A DNA stretch of 64,000 nucleotides from assembly GCA_036250225.1 (NCBI GenBank), contig JAPZLL010000014.1:620001-684000 (forward strand), in the 5' to 3' direction. Each line of letters opens with the position of its first letter. Positions within the stretch are counted from its first letter, which is position 1. The notes beneath the pieces were generated by a model that saw only the letters and a list, made by a program, of their open reading frames with translations, did no database searches and was not told the origin of the DNA. This DNA comes from Cercophora sp. LCS_1 (Eukaryota > Ascomycota > Sordariomycetes > Sordariales > Lasiosphaeriaceae). Both the position numbers and the translations under genes were made by a program. Shown piece by piece: positions 25,001 through 36,808 of the stretch.

Positions 25001-25544
25001 CTCGTGGAAGAACAACGGTTATTCCAACCCGTGGTGCTTTGAGAATTTCATCCAGGCTCGATCGATGCGGAGGGCAAAAGATGTCCGTGATCAGATTGTC
25101 ATGATTATGGATCGCCACCGGCACAAAATCGTCAGCTGCGGCCGCGAGACGGACCGGGTCCGCCAGACGCTGTGCAGTGGTTTCTTCCGGAACACGGCTC
25201 GGAAGGATCCCCAAGAAGGCTACAAAACACTCATCGAAGGCACACCGGTGTATCTACATCCGAGCTCGGCTCTCTTTGGGAAGCAAGCCGAGTGGGTTAT
25301 TTACCACACGCTTGTTCTCACAACACGTGAGTACATGCATTGCACCACCAGCATCGAGCCCAAGTGGCTTGCCGATGCGGCGCCCACGTTCTTTAAGGTG
25401 GCGCCCACAGATAAGCTATCGAAACGCAAGGCAGCGGAACGGATCCAGCCACTGTATAATAAATTTCAAGGCGAGGACGATTGGCGCCTTAGTGCACAGA
25501 AGAGGGTTGGACGGTCTGGCGGTGGTGGCGGCACATGGGGTTAA
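22047..25544 (+). CDS. PRP22: Pre-mRNA splicing DEAH-box helicase Prp22
   Basis: Single exon of 1165 residues, intronless as far as I can read. Prp22 acts late in splicing: it promotes the second step and releases spliced mRNA. Order seen: N-terminal helical region, an RS/Arg-rich nuclear segment (about 135-185), an S1 RNA-binding domain (about 199-272, beginning [11 protein letters not shown]), then the DEAH helicase with motif [11 protein letters not shown] at about 523, DEAH at about 620, SAT, the [10 protein letters not shown] motif and [10 protein letters not shown], followed by winged-helix, ratchet and OB-fold regions ending in Gly residues. The S1 domain separates it from Prp2, Prp16 and Prp43. 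Start is ATG 22047; the five codons before it follow a GTG, not an ATG. Confidence 0.97.
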   Translation: MDDLESLDLLSLVSKVASEIQNHLGVSEKTLAEYIIAQRVEATSFDDFKAKMAGAELPPSLIDSIDRLVLAMHPRFKKKRNGQGQHSHVPPEQKTKVFKGLSIPDKEVQVEVDAIDDTLALLENLEPRKADRPSKKRSRSPDDYRDGGRRKRAEKYRSGSRSRSRSPHRGRRKHGRRYDDDDEVFRRPPPPELDDTPTLYKVYDGHVTGIKDFGAFVNIHGVRGKVDGLVHISAFGHRVDHPSDVVAKGQNVKVKVVKIEGNRIGLSMKDVDQETGDDLAPQMRLGSGANMEVLGGRGMGGMAVPEPNGSFQASAVARKNKKRMTSPERWEIRQMIAAGIAKASDYPDLEEEYHATLKGEGQIELEEDVDIEVRDEEPPFLAGQTKQSLELSPIRVVKAPDGSLNRAAVAGTNLAKERKELRQQEAAEKAEGTKVDLSSQWQDPMANPEQRVFGSDLRKRSQAPSSAPESVPEWKRALAPKDQSLGRRTNMTIKEQRESLPVYAFREQLIKAVRENQILIVVGETGSGKTTQLTQYLAEAGFTNNGIIGCTQPRQVAAISVAKRVSEEVGCQLGQEVGYTIRFEDITSPATKIKYMTDGRLQREILTDPDLARYSVIMLDEAHERTIATDVLFALLKKTLKKREDLKVIVTSATLDADKFSEYFNSCPIFTIPGRTFPVEILYSREPESDYLDSALTTVMQIHLTEDKGDILLFLTGQEEIDTSCEILYERMKALGPSVPELIILPVYSALPSEMQSKIFEPAPPGSRKVVIATNIAETSITIDHIKYVVDPGFVKQNAYDPKLGMDSLVVTPISQAQANQRAGRAGRTGPGKCFRLYTEAAYQSEMLPTTIPEIQRQNLSNTILMLKAMGINDLLRFDFMDPPPVNTMLTALEELYALAALDDEGLLTRLGRKMADFPMEPSLAKVLLASVDKGCSDEVVTIVAMLSLPNVFYRPKEKQNQADQKKAKFHDPHGDHLTLLNVYNSWKNNGYSNPWCFENFIQARSMRRAKDVRDQIVMIMDRHRHKIVSCGRETDRVRQTLCSGFFRNTARKDPQEGYKTLIEGTPVYLHPSSALFGKQAEWVIYHTLVLTTREYMHCTTSIEPKWLADAAPTFFKVAPTDKLSKRKAAERIQPLYNKFQGEDDWRLSAQKRVGRSGGGGGTWG

Positions 25545-26400
25545 TCATGCCAGGGTTATATGTGCAACCAGGTAGCTAGTTATCTTTATTCAGCTAAAAA
25601 CAGGACCTATTATTAATACGTCCACTTGTTTTGTTTTGACTTTGACTGCTAACTAAAAACTGAAGCTATATTTTTTTTAATCTTAGGTGTCTACTTGAAT
25701 CCTCTGTGGATTTGTGACATAATTTAAAAGGCGTTAAGGAATTCCCTCGAGACCTAATAGCATTATTTTCCACTATAGAAGCAATACGTATGCGCGCGTT
25801 AGGAATAAAACAACGTATTGGTGCCGTTTGATTCGACAAATTCATTTTTAAATTGTGGTCAAATAATCTCACACATCCTGTTGAAAAGAATAGCCAGTTG
25901 AAACTGTTACTCTAGTCACGAATAAGCTGCTGTGTTGACACCCAGCTTCTCCGTCACTCACCACCTCCAAGTCAGGCATCAATGCCATGCTACCTAGGTA
26001 TACTCCATATTATTTACGTCACAAATTCCCTATCCGGAAATGAAACCAATCACTAGATTCTCACCGTAAACCACAGTGGCGCTGATCAAAAAGGAAGCTC
26101 CCACCTTGGCATGTGCCTCCAAACTGCAACTCAATCTCAACCGGGTAATACAGCCACTGAACCCGGGGAGACTCAAAGCTCCGATCTGACAACTCATCTT
26201 ATTCTCTGATCGAATAGGGTATGTTGCATATATTTCGTGTATTTAACGTCTCACAATGCTGCTCTGTTTTCGCCGGTGTTGTCAGCTCTGACAAACGGGC
26301 ACGTTTTGGTTGGGTATAAAGCTTCCCTCCACCTGCCAGGTCATCGAGTCCTACCAACTCAAGCCAAAACAAGGACCGATAATTTTCCAAGTTACCGAAT
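25545..26400. other. AT-rich island and effector-gene promoter
   Basis: From about 25580 to 25890 the sequence turns strongly AT-rich compared with flanking genes. A minus-strand frame (25666-25872) has a stretch like a transposase helix-turn-helix but is too short and unsupported to call. The last 150 bp are the promoter of the small secreted protein. Confidence 0.45.
26315..26321 (+). promoter_or_regulatory. TATA box of the 12-Cys secreted protein
   Basis: TATAAAG lies 80 bp before ATG 26401, a usual distance for a strongly expressed or inducible fungal gene. Seen directly; function inferred from position. Confidence 0.6.
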
Positions 26401-26838
26401 ATGAAGGTGACGGCTGCTATTTTGTTTTCCCTCCTCTCCATCCCAGCAACCCTCGCCTACCCAGGCGGCCGCTGTTCCGGTGTTCACGGCGACAACTACT
26501 GCATCTGTCTGGACCGCAGCGCGTGCATCAACACGTTCGGCGGGATTGCGTGGGCGGGTACACCGGGCAATTATCCGTGCCCGAGCGATGCGGATAATAT
26601 CTGGGGATGTCAGATTACGAACGGGTGTCCCGGAAAGGGTGGTGGGACGCTGTGTGTGTGGAAGGATGGATGTCGGCCGCCGAGTAGGATCATGGATGGT
26701 GAGTTTTTGGCATCTTCAAGGCTGGGTGTTGACGCCAAGTGCGAAAGTTGGGGTAGGGACTTGAGCTAATGATGATGATGAGTAGATCCGGTTTGTCCTG
26801 GGGGGAATGATTTTGTTTGTTGTGATTGGATTTCCTAG
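26401..26838 (+). CDS. Small secreted 12-cysteine protein (effector candidate)
   Basis: Exons 26401-26698 and 26786-26838 with an 87 bp intron (GTGAGT...GAGTAG), 116 residues. A clear signal peptide (about 1-19, MKVTAAILFSLLSIPATLA) is followed by a mature chain of about 97 residues with 12 cysteines at 25, 34, 36, 42, 60, 70, 76, 85, 91, 103, 111 and 112. Splicing adds the last three, including a CC pair, so reading through the intron would lose a balanced disulfide set. Small size, high Cys and export are typical of apoplastic effectors or antimicrobial proteins, but I recognise no named family. It is tail-to-tail with the HET gene, whose stop lies 83 bp further on. Confidence 0.85.
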
Positions 26839-26921
26839 GTTGGATTGGGTTGGATGGTATGTGGGAAAACTTGTGCACGTATCAATAGAGTAACAGAGGG
26901 TGCTCTTGACAAAGTGCCTAG

Positions 26922-29038
26922 CTATCCAAGCACAATCTCTTTCCACTGTGGTCCTGGTTCCAAACTGTCCGAAAGCCCAGCACTCGGCTCTATCCGACCT
27001 AGTCCTCGCCTTTCCGCGACGCCCTCTTGCCATTCTAACAACATAACGATGAACCTGGGGCGTATCCATCCCAAAAGTATAAACTCAAACTGCGTTTCAG
27101 CGGTGAAGAAAAGGGTTTCATCGACGCCGTCGAGGTAGACGTCGCCGATTGTTTCCCCGGTCCTTGTCAGTATGCTTGCCACCCCTCCAAAAACGTCGGT
27201 GATGTTGAGCTTGTAGTGTGCGGATACGGTCCAGAACTGAAGAAGGGGGTAGTTTCGTCGTAGGTAGTTTGGTCGTGGGGTAGGTGTCGTAGGATATTCC
27301 GTGAAATCAAAGTAGGCGCCAATGAAGAGAAATTCTTCTTCGGAGGGATTGGTACGGCTCGGGTCCAATATGGGACGCAAGCTTCCGTCGGCGTCCCTCT
27401 CATGCCAAATAATCCATCTTTCACCTCGGGGCTCGCCTAGGCTGTAGTTGTAGAAAGCTAGCCTGTAAACAATCCCCCCTGTCCAACCTGCCCAAGAATA
27501 GCTGGGGAGGCCAGAGCGGCGGCGCAAGATGCACTTGTCTGACATGAAGGCCAGAAAGCCCTCCAAGTACAGCGTGGGCAGGCCTTGGAAAAAGCGACAG
27601 TTTGCGAATTTGGATATTTGTCGTGTGATACCCGAAAATGCCTTGAGAACATCGCCGGCGTCGCTGAGGATCCGCTGCGAATAGTGGGATATCCACCCGA
27701 TGACCGAATCGTGTTGATCTTCCCGCCCACTATGGTGGGCAATGGCCTAGGGGCGGTTATGCATCCCCCGTCGTTCATGTGGTGCCAGCGTGGTGGCATG
27801 TTAATTTCATCGATGAGCTGTTCAGAAGCTGCCCCGTTCTTGCATCGGAAAAATACTTGACCTCCGACAAAGTAAAGCGCTCGGCGCGAGAGAAGTTGCT
27901 CCTGAAACCTTGTTCGGGTTACAAACATTAGCCAATGTAAAAGAAGCCGACGCTGATGCTTGACTCACGTCCATGCTCTTGTTGTGTACACCGATGCTCC
28001 TAGCAGCCTATCCAGTCCCAGATAAAGGCCCATTGACACTTGGTCGTTTATCCTCACTGTAGTACTAGTGCTTTCCCGAGACCCTTTACGAATGCCGGGC
28101 AGACCCGCGTCGGCGCTGTGTCCTTCAGCTGCGACGATGGTAAGCCAGGCCCGTTCGTAAACCGCATCCATGACGTCGATTCCGCGTTTGAGATCGCCTG
28201 GGTCATTCTGGATGAGGCACAGGGCGTCGATCCAAAGATACCTGAAGCCCAGCTTTTGGACTAGCATCATGGCATCCTTGATGGTCATAGGGATGTATTT
28301 CCACATTTTCCTTAACCCTCCGGCACGTAACAGCGTTTGCCTGTTGGCAGTCGTGAGACTAACGGTCGGGGCGTAACCCCAGACGTAGCTTAATGCCACG
28401 TATTGTGGTATCGTTTGAAGTTCCGTGATGGTCCATTGCTCCAGATCGAGGAAGCGGATTACTTGTAAGCCGGGAAAGCAGGTGGCAAACGGCTCGGGCG
28501 GAAGGAGGCAGGGTTCTTGTTCATTGGACGGGCGATGCGAGTGATGCTCGTCGCAGCTGGATATCCATCTCGTGAGCCGACTTATGTCTACCTCGGGCGC
28601 GGGCGACGGCTGCAAGCCCCAATGTTTCAATGTGTCGTACCCCGGAGAGAGCAACCCCGGCGAGCCGATCGGCATGGCGCCAACACCACACAACCAGATA
28701 CCGAAGAGTCCACGAACCCAGAACGCGTCTGGGTCTAACGTGTCCGACTTGTACCCCTTGTGTAGCTTCACATCCTTCCAGGTGTTGGTTGACTCTTCGC
28801 CATCGCGGAGGCCTACAGGGACTTCGTCGGGCTGGGGCTGAAAATGGGTTGTCACCTTGATGTGGTCGTAAGTCAAAAAACTGTTGATGAGGCGGCAAAA
28901 TGGGCAACTTTTGCTGCTGTGTCTGATTCGATCGAGCGTGCCCAGCTCCCATAAACCCACTTGAGACGAATTTATGGCATTTAAAGGCAGCTTTGAACAA
29001 TAATCGCAAAGGGTTTGGGCTGGTGCTGCGTGTTGCAT
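26922..29038 (-). pseudogene. HET-domain protein, frameshifted
   Basis: Exons 29038-27969 and 27908-26922 with a 60 bp intron. HET proteins trigger heterokaryon incompatibility cell death in filamentous fungi. Seen: N-terminal Cys pairs (CDYCSKL and CPFCRL), the HET core (YVALSYVWG, YLWIDALCLIQND, ERAWLTIVAAEG), then after the intron WTFQEQLLSRRALYFV and FFRC, all family signatures. Downstream of about 27746 the homologous frame changes by one base: the frame giving SVIGWISHYSQRIL and SDAGDVLKAFSGI joins the C-terminal part (SYSWAGWTGG...), while the upstream frame runs on meaninglessly to 27458. No intron can bridge this without deleting FFRC. Either a one-base lesion or a sequence error. 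The start is tentative; an ATG at 29092 is also in frame. Confidence 0.8.
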
Positions 29039-29421
29039 TTTGCCATGCTTGTTTTGCGAGGAGAGAAAAAGCGGGGTTTTCTCGTGGCGCATTCGAGGGG
29101 AACACAAAGTTGGAGGGGCACATACCTGCCTTCCTTGGGCTTACCTCAAGCAATTACGACGGCTCATCGTGTCGGCTCACCGCGGCCGCTTATTCGACCA
29201 AAGACGAGACCGGTCGCAGCCTCACTATACTGGCGTAACGTCCGACGCCATGCATGGTTGAACATGTGACACTGTAAGCAGTCATGAATCAGCCTTATAA
29301 CGACTACGTCTCTTGTTCCTTCTGCGTTCATCTTTTTTAACTTTCAACCTCACTTTTCATTCGTCACCAGCTCACAGCGCACAACTCTACGAACCTTGTG
29401 TACCTCACCCCTGCTGTCAAC
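29039..29421. promoter_or_regulatory. Divergent promoter, HET gene and lactone oxidase
   Basis: 383 bp between two outward starts. The last 120 bp before 29422 are the pyrimidine-rich leader of the oxidase. No element recognised. Confidence 0.5.
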
Positions 29422-31216
29422 ATGTCCTCCCTCCTCTGCTGCTTCGGCTCCAAACCCAAACCCAAACCCTCGACACCCGACACACCTGCCCCAGACCCAT
29501 CCTCCCTCCTAACCACCTTCCTCACCTCCCCCGCCCAAGCCCTCCAAACCCAACTCGAATCCCAGCTCCAAGCCCACCCCTCCACCATCATCCCCCTCCT
29601 CAAAGCCTCCTCCTCCGCCATCCCAACTACGCCTCCACCACCAACCACATCCTCCCTCTCTCCCTTGCCACCGTTGGTCCCGCCTCCTCTCACAGACGCA
29701 GACGCAGACTGGGCCAACTCCATCGGCGAACAACGCTGTACCCCGCTTCAAAAAACCAAACCAGCTACCCTCCAAGCCCTCATTGCCATCATCAACGACG
29801 CGCGATCCAAATCCCTCCGCGTGCGTGCCATCGGGTCAGGCCATGCCTTTTCCTCTGTTGCGCGGACGGATGGTGCAGTCCTGGTTAATCCGGTCCTTCT
29901 GAACGATGTGAGAGCCGTGGATGCTACGGTTCTCAAGAACGGCGTCATCAAGCCGGGGAAGACGTTGTTGCGAGTGCAGGCTGGGATAACCACCCGGGCG
30001 TTGAAGTTGGAGCTCGGGAACAGAGGACTTGCATTGCCGAACCAGGGCGGATATGATGGGCAGACTGTCAGCGGGACGTTGGCTACGGGGACACACGGGA
30101 GTGGGATTACGTGGGGGCCTTTGGCTTCGATGGCTAGGGCTATTGTTGTGGTGACGGAGATGGGCGAGGTGGTGCAGGTTGAGAGTGGAGAGGGGATTAC
30201 GAGCGTTTGGGGCGGTACAGTGGATGGTGTCCCTGCGAAGCTGAGGCAGGAGGGCGAGGTTTGGAGGGCGCTGCTGACGGGGATGGGCTGTTTTGGGGTG
30301 GTGTATGAGTTTGTGCTCGAGGTGGTGGATGCGTTCAAGATCAAGGAGGTCAGGTCGTCGACGACGTGGGAGGAGGTGAGGAAGGAACTTGTCCCTGAGC
30401 TGTGGAAGCCTGTTGCGCCGCTGGTGGGTGGGGTGGATCACTTTGAGCTGGTGCTGAATCCGTATACGCGGTGGTTTAGGAACGCCTGCGTCAAGGTGGA
30501 GAGGACGAGGGTGCCGCAGAGTACCAAGAGCGAGGGACAGAGGCAGGACTGGTTGGAAGTGTTGCTGGAGCAGGTGGCGATCCAGAAGGCACCCGAGTTG
30601 GTGGCTTTCTTGACCAAGATTCCGTTTGTGAGTCCGTTGGTTATTGACCAAGCTATTATGACGCTGGTGTACGACGGCCCGTATGTCGACAACAGTTACA
30701 ACATCTTTTCCCTGGGCGCGGCCAACGAGATCAAGGGCATGGCGTTGGAGTTGCATTGCGATGCGACGCAATGCGTGCCGACCATTGACAAGCTGTTGAA
30801 GGTGTTTCAGGAGCAGGCGCTCAAGTACATGTGGTGAGTCTCTCCATCTCAGGACTCGGCTGGAATGCACTGACAGACGCAGGTACATGGCTGGCCCTCT
30901 GGGGATCCGCTTCGTCGCAGCGTCGGATGCCTATCTCGCACCACAGGCTGGCAGGATGACATGCACCATTGAGCTGGCCATGCTAGTGGGCCTGAAGACA
31001 GGCAAGGATTTGGCCAAGCAGGTCAAGGAGCGCATGTGCACTAACGAGTCGACGTCGGTAAGAGTCCACTGGGGTCTTGATCTCGACTTTGTGACGGCCC
31101 AAGACGTGCGCGCTTGGTATCCAAACTTTGAAAAGTGGCACGACGTGTACAGGGACTTCAACTCGACGGGCATGTTCAACAACAAGTTCACCGATCGGTT
31201 GGGCATTAGCGTGTGA
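29422..31216 (+). CDS. FAD-linked aldono-1,4-lactone oxidase
   Basis: Exons 29422-30833 and 30883-31216 with a 49 bp intron, 581 residues. It belongs to the D-arabinono-1,4-lactone / L-gulonolactone oxidase family, which makes erythroascorbate or ascorbate analogues with oxygen as acceptor. Seen: a Pro/Ser-rich N-terminal extension (about 1-95), a PCMH-type FAD-binding domain with GSGHAFS (the family flavin His position), PNQGGYDGQTVSG and THGSG, then the ALO C-terminal domain ending with RVHWGLDLDF, the HWG signature. The intron join gives LKYMWYMAGPLG. The N-terminal extension makes it longer than yeast Alo1 (526). Substrate specificity among lactones is not decidable here. Confidence 0.87.
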
Positions 31217-31881
31217 TCGGGAAGTGGGAGAATCCGTGATAATACATGTACCTGCCTTTGGCCCCCAAGGAAGGATCGGATTTCCGTATCGCCTGCAAGT
31301 CTGGCCAATCGCTAAGGTCCTGGAAAGCGCTGGACAGAAAATTGACGCGGAAGTCCCCGGGAGACTTTCACGATGGAGGAAGGGAGCGGTGAGAATTCGA
31401 ACGCGTTCGAAAGTCCTGAATTTGAAGGGCATGATTGCTTGGGAAGTTATACCGTGTGTTCGGATGTCATTATGTATCCTATCAACTCAGGGTATTTTAA
31501 GCGGCCTTCTCATTGTTGGGATGCTGACGGGAGTGGCATTTTTTGTTCCAGCTGCCGGGGCAGGTGCCATGGGCGCTTCCGTACCGAACAAACCAGCAAA
31601 TTAGTTTGCCCCACGAAAGCCACCATGCGGGATGCTGCGGGACTTTTGCAGCTCTCAGACTTGTACCCATAATGCGCTCTTGAGAACTTTGGGTCTAGAG
31701 AGTGCAGAACGGCCAAAGCCCTGATCCCGATGGTTTAGGCAGCGGTCAACTCGGCGGGGGAGGCTGGGGAGCCCCTTCCATGTTGACCTAAAATTCGCCG
31801 CATCTCTTGTCTTCCTTGCTGCTTTTAGAATGCTCCTTCCAAAACACCATTCAGATCAAACAGCGCCGCAATCCTTTCTTC
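31217..31881. other. Intergenic region
   Basis: Oxidase 3' end and promoter of the DUF3433 locus, both on the plus strand. I see no gene, repeat or RNA. Confidence 0.5.
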
Positions 31882-34800
31882 ATGGCTTCTGCGGAAGCAA
31901 CGCTGAGGTCTACTTCGGATCTGCCGTGGAGACCATCGTACCTGCGGCGACGAGTACTTTTGACCTTTGCCATTCTTTTTGTTGTTCTCCTGGTGGCCTA
32001 CGAGCTCCTACTCGCATTTTCCGATCACAATAATGGCATTGCGAGCGGCTACGAGGGCCAACATTGCCTATGGACATACGGCCCCACAGCCATCCTGACT
32101 TTGCTTGCCGCACTCTGGGGCAGAGTCGAGCACCAGAGTTACTACGCTGCCCCCTGGATACGGCTATCTCGTCAACCCAGCGGCCCTGAACAGACGTTCT
32201 TCATTGATTACCTGTCTGATCTACCGCCTGTAGCCCTCCTCAAGTCCATCCGAAACAAGGACTTCACCGTTTCACTCTCTTCGGCCTCATCGCTCATCAT
32301 CAAGCTTATCATTGTCCTTTCAACCGGCCTCATGACGCTTGAACGGGTCTCCGTCACTCAAGACAATTACCCAATGTTGGCGCGAGACGAATTCGTCCCC
32401 GACAGAGACCTACTTGGTCAGGCGGGCAATTTGGCGCACTACATGAATCTTGGTCTAGCGGCAGGAAACATCTCATATCCCGACGGCGTCACGGCTGATT
32501 TCGCCTTCCAGTCAGCTCGGCTAGATGGGAATTTCACAGACGACACCATGTTTGAGTTCACGGTCGATGGGCTCGAAAGCTGGATGGAATGCCAGCCCGC
32601 AGACCTGACAATGATCTGGGCAGCGCCTGCAGACCCTCGGAATCCGCTATTGGATGGGATAAACGTTACCATCGCCTCGCCTGGCTGTGAGCTCAGGAAT
32701 ATTCAACTTCCAGCGCCACCCTGCACTACGGGTACGACGGAAAGTTGTACCGCTCACCTTACAAGATTTCAAGGGGTTCAATGTGACGACAGCCCGGCGG
32801 AAGACGGGAGGAGGATGCTTGTGGTGGCTGGGAACACCACCTTCGTGCCGGACTTTTCACGCAACCTGACTGACTACACCGGGAACACACAACGTCCCGA
32901 ATACAACGCCTCGGTACTGAACCAGTCGACTCAGATGCTCTGTATCTCTCACTATGCCCTTACGGCCGTTGATGTCGTGCGGAACGGAACAGGGGTTCGA
33001 AGTGTTTCACGGTCCCGGGGAGCGTCCAACTCAACATTCGACTCCATCAGCGCGTGGGACATACTGGCAGCACATGAAGTGAGTTTGCAGACGAGAATGT
33101 TCAACGATGGCTCATCTTGGGCAGAGCTCAACTTGAATCAATCTGGCATGTTCCTTACCATGGATCGGGCTATGGAGACAGCGTTACGCAGCCAGAATCT
33201 CTTGGATATGCCGATCTCGTCGCTGTTCGAACGAGAAGTACTCGAGAAAGTGGCCGGGGTTTACTATCGGCAGTCTACAGCCCTAATTACAAAGCAAGCT
33301 CTGGTGAAGTTGACATCGAGAGCGCTATCGGGGCGCGTTATCGTCTAGCAGGACCGAGTGGTCGTCCAAGCGGTGACGGCGCATCTCATGGCAGGTCTCA
33401 CTGCCGTCTGTCTTGTTTTTACCCTTCTTCTGATGTGGTTGGTTCCTGGGCATGGATTTCTGCCCTGCAGCCCAAGTGCGATGCATGGGCTGGCCCGAGT
33501 CATGGCTGGTAGTCGTCCGCTCGTTTCAAGGTTGCAATGTTCAGGGGCCAGCGACTTGAAATCTCTGGAAAAGGATCTTCAAGAATCCACATTTCAATCT
33601 TATGTCTCAAACGGGTCGGACACGGCACAAAAGGGCTTTATCATCGGCGAGACGAGCTCAGAGCAGCAGTTGAAAGTGGCGGAGGGCCCTCCCAAGGGAC
33701 GCCCGGAAGCCAATGGGCAACAGGATTACCCTGTCGAGTTACGGCCCATCACGAGAGTCACGGTGTTGGTGGCTCTGGCGGGCATCATAATTGCATTGGA
33801 GCTGCCGCTTCGCAAGTCCAGCTTTCCTGTAGGACTCGGAGACGCCGGCAGCCAAGACTCGTATCTTCGTACGTCTGGGTGTCTGACATTGAAAGGCAGC
33901 GATGGCTGGTACTGACATGATTGTAACAGACTATACTTGGACACAGGTCCCAGCCCTCGTTTTAGGCGCTTTGTCGACGGTTATCTCGGACATGGACTCG
34001 GTAGTGCGGTGTCTGGAGCCTTACGCAACGCTCAAGGGTGGCAAAGTCACGACCAAGAGGTTCATGATTACCTTTTGGATATGTCAATCATTCGAACACT
34101 ATCTCGAGATCTCAGGATTGGCAGCGTTGGCTCACTAACGATTACAACAGCCTTTCTCATCGCATCTCTGTTTACGACGTTCGCGGCGTCCCTGTTCAGT
34201 GTCTCCGGGGTGCCAGCGACGGAAACGTTGCTTCTTCGTGCAGATCAGTCCTTCGACAAGAATTTCTTTCTCAACGATGCGGGCCCGCTGGCTGGAGCCA
34301 CGTTGATTCTGAACAGCAACGCGTCGTACTCCACTTTCACCTACGAGCACCTTGCGTTCTTGGAGGTGGCGCCTCCGACGCTGACAGACACACTTGCCAA
34401 CGACTCGCCGGTAGTGATAGAAGCGGTGATTCCTGCTGTCCGCGCCAAGCTGGACTGCCGGTCGTATGATAAGTCTCGGATCATAACTAACCACTCCATT
34501 GGCTACAAAGAACTGTCATTCGTCAACCCGCTCGGTATTTGGATAGAGGGCGAGGAGTGTGGCCGGTCTCGCAGGTTTTCCTCTAGCTCTTACCACGACG
34601 TTTACATGACCACATACCCAAACATGACATACTTTGGGGTGGCCAAGAACGCTGACCGCCACGAGTCGTACCCCCAAGTCGAAGGCTGTAGCGATCTTCT
34701 TTACGTTTGTAAGTGACTGTACCTTGCAACTATTTTCGGCACAGCCAAACTGATTTCTCTCACCACAGGGGGTAAACTGGACTACTCGGTCACCCCCGTC

Positions 34801-35587
34801 GTTCAACACGTGTCAGCACTTGGATGCAACGTTTCGTACGAGGCAGTCGACGTGGCCACCACATTCACCAGCCTTGCTCTGGACCAACTATCCCAGCAAT
34901 TCCCGCCACGCCCAATCGAGTCCACCGCCCGAACGGCCCACCAGATCGAAGGGACCAACCTAACCGCGTCTCAGGCCGTCTCAAGCTCGCATTTCTTCAT
35001 CTACACCAATCTCGCCGAACCATTCACAGGCAGCACCACGGACCTCCTCGACAACTTCTTCTCCACGCTTACCACCTCCCGCTGGGCCGTCCCTCGCGAG
35101 ACCCTGGGTGGCCCATCGCAGGACACTGCCGTCAGCGATGCGATCCGCTTTCAACACGGAATCATCACCGCGCAGCTCCTGGCAGGGAGCAGGCAGCCTG
35201 CCAGCACCACCAATGTGACGCTGGCTGATCCGCAACCAGGCGAGACGGAGGCCGGGCTGGAGTTTGCCACGACGGTGACGAGCCCCAGCGACAGGAGGAG
35301 GGAGATGCAGGACAATGTTTCGACGAGGATATTGCAGGGGCTACTTGGGGCGGTGCTGGTGTTGTTGGTTGTTGGTTGGGCTTTCACATGGAGGATGAAG
35401 GGTTGATTACGGGAGCGTTCTGGTGGGAAGTCCCACGGCGCTTACGACAAGAATGGCGGTGTTGGCTGGGGGCAATCTGTTCAGTGTGATACCTGAGGGA
35501 GGAGAGTGGATGAGTGATGGTGAAATGGAAACATTGTTGGCGGGGAAGAAGTTCTGGCTAGGATGGGAAAGGGAGGCAGATGTATAG
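31882..35587 (+). pseudogene. DUF3433 multi-pass membrane protein, locus 1, disrupted
   Basis: Readable exons 31882-33868, 33930-34708 and 34769-35587, with normal introns of 61 and 60 bp. The protein matches the fungal DUF3433 family: about 1,200 residues, paired membrane segments (LLTFAILFVVLLVAYELL near the N-terminus) around large N-glycosylated extracellular domains; function unknown. Three breaks are seen: an in-frame TAG at 33346-33348 between GRVIV and QDRVVVQ; a one-base frame change at about 34045-34075, between EPYATLKGG and HDYLLDMS; and another at about 35395-35410, after which LAGGNLFSVIPEGGEW to the stop at 35585 continues the family C-terminus. The TAG could be avoided by a 45 bp GTGAAG...CTAG intron, but the frame changes cannot. 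Start ATG 31882 follows leader sequence. Confidence 0.8.
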
Positions 35588-36808
35588 AAAGAGGTTGAGG
35601 GCGAACAGGGCAGATATGGCGTTTACTGTGGAAAGGAAGAGAAGTAGTTGGTGATACCCTTCTGTCTACTGATTCTTGGAATTCAGGAGTTCAAGAAACC
35701 ACCTTGGTGCGTGCCTCGTTACTTGGCTGTGGATCAACTTGGTGGTTTGCTATCCGCCGTGAGAAAATCAAATCCAGTTCGATTTTTTCAAGAACACCGA
35801 GAAAATGAAGATGCGGGCACTGCGGAGTCTCATCGAAGATTAACCTGAGTCTGTAGTCTCCTCGTCATCTCGGACAAATGGAAGTTCCACTCATCCAAGG
35901 CTATTTTTTACTGCTGAAGAATACGAGAAGTTCAACGCGGTTCGAAATTCTTTCGAGTCCTTCATGAAGGGATTCGGAGATTTATAATCCCTACTGACAC
36001 ATCCCCATCCGTCGAACACAAATCCGAGCCGGTCCGAGGTTCCCTTTGTCGGGGTTCCGGGACGAAAAAGGGCTGCAGGACCCCGGGACCTGGAGTCGGC
36101 GCCCTTCCAGGGTTCAACAGGCGGGTATGACGGCATCGCGCAGTTGTGTTATCTTCCAAACTTGAACAGTCTTGCAGAACCAGGTCTGATTTGATCCTGA
36201 ATCCTTCTGTGTCACCACCACCTGGACTGGCGGCGGGTCAACGAGGGCCCTTGCGGTTCAACCTTTCGGCCCTATTTCGCCCAGCGACGTCCTGCACACA
36301 CGTCAGGCTTCCCGCACTCCAGGTAAGGTCTCACCCGCGGCAAATCAATGGCAGGCCGGGATTGTCATCAACCCCGCAAGCCGCGGAGGAAATACCTCCA
36401 AGCAGTTTCTTGGCAGGGCGAATCATTTAGGCGGCACGTCGTTTTGGTCGTTGCCATTGGTCAAAATGGGGGGTTTTAGGGGTTTGTTATTCGGGGAAAA
36501 AGAATGATAGCAGAAAGGCACATCAAGGTCCCCACAAATGCCACGCATCTGCAGGATGGTATGAGCCGAAAAAGGCAGGTCTCACAAAACAAAAAAAAAA
36601 CTGATGGGTCACCCAAGGCGCACTGCTGCCACTCTCGAGGCCCAACCCCCGGGACCATGTTATACAAGCCGTCCAGAGTGTCGGTTCAGGGAAATCCTCT
36701 TAAAAAGGGGAGAGCCCCAGACCCGACCATCTGGCGCCGTGTTGTCGCACAAGTGGGATCCTGCCACTTCACCTCAGCTTCGCACTTCACCGATAACGAC
36801 CATTGACC
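35588..36808. other. Intergenic region
   Basis: Promoter side of the sugar transporter. Several short C/G-rich patches, no coding stretch with a domain. Nothing else recognised. Confidence 0.5.

Noticed and set aside
33304..33348. 45 bp intron removing TAG 33346 in DUF3433 locus 1
   Set aside because: It keeps frame, but uses an unusual GTGAAG donor and would delete a segment that looks like conserved family sequence; it also cannot explain the two later frameshifts. Kept only as an alternative.
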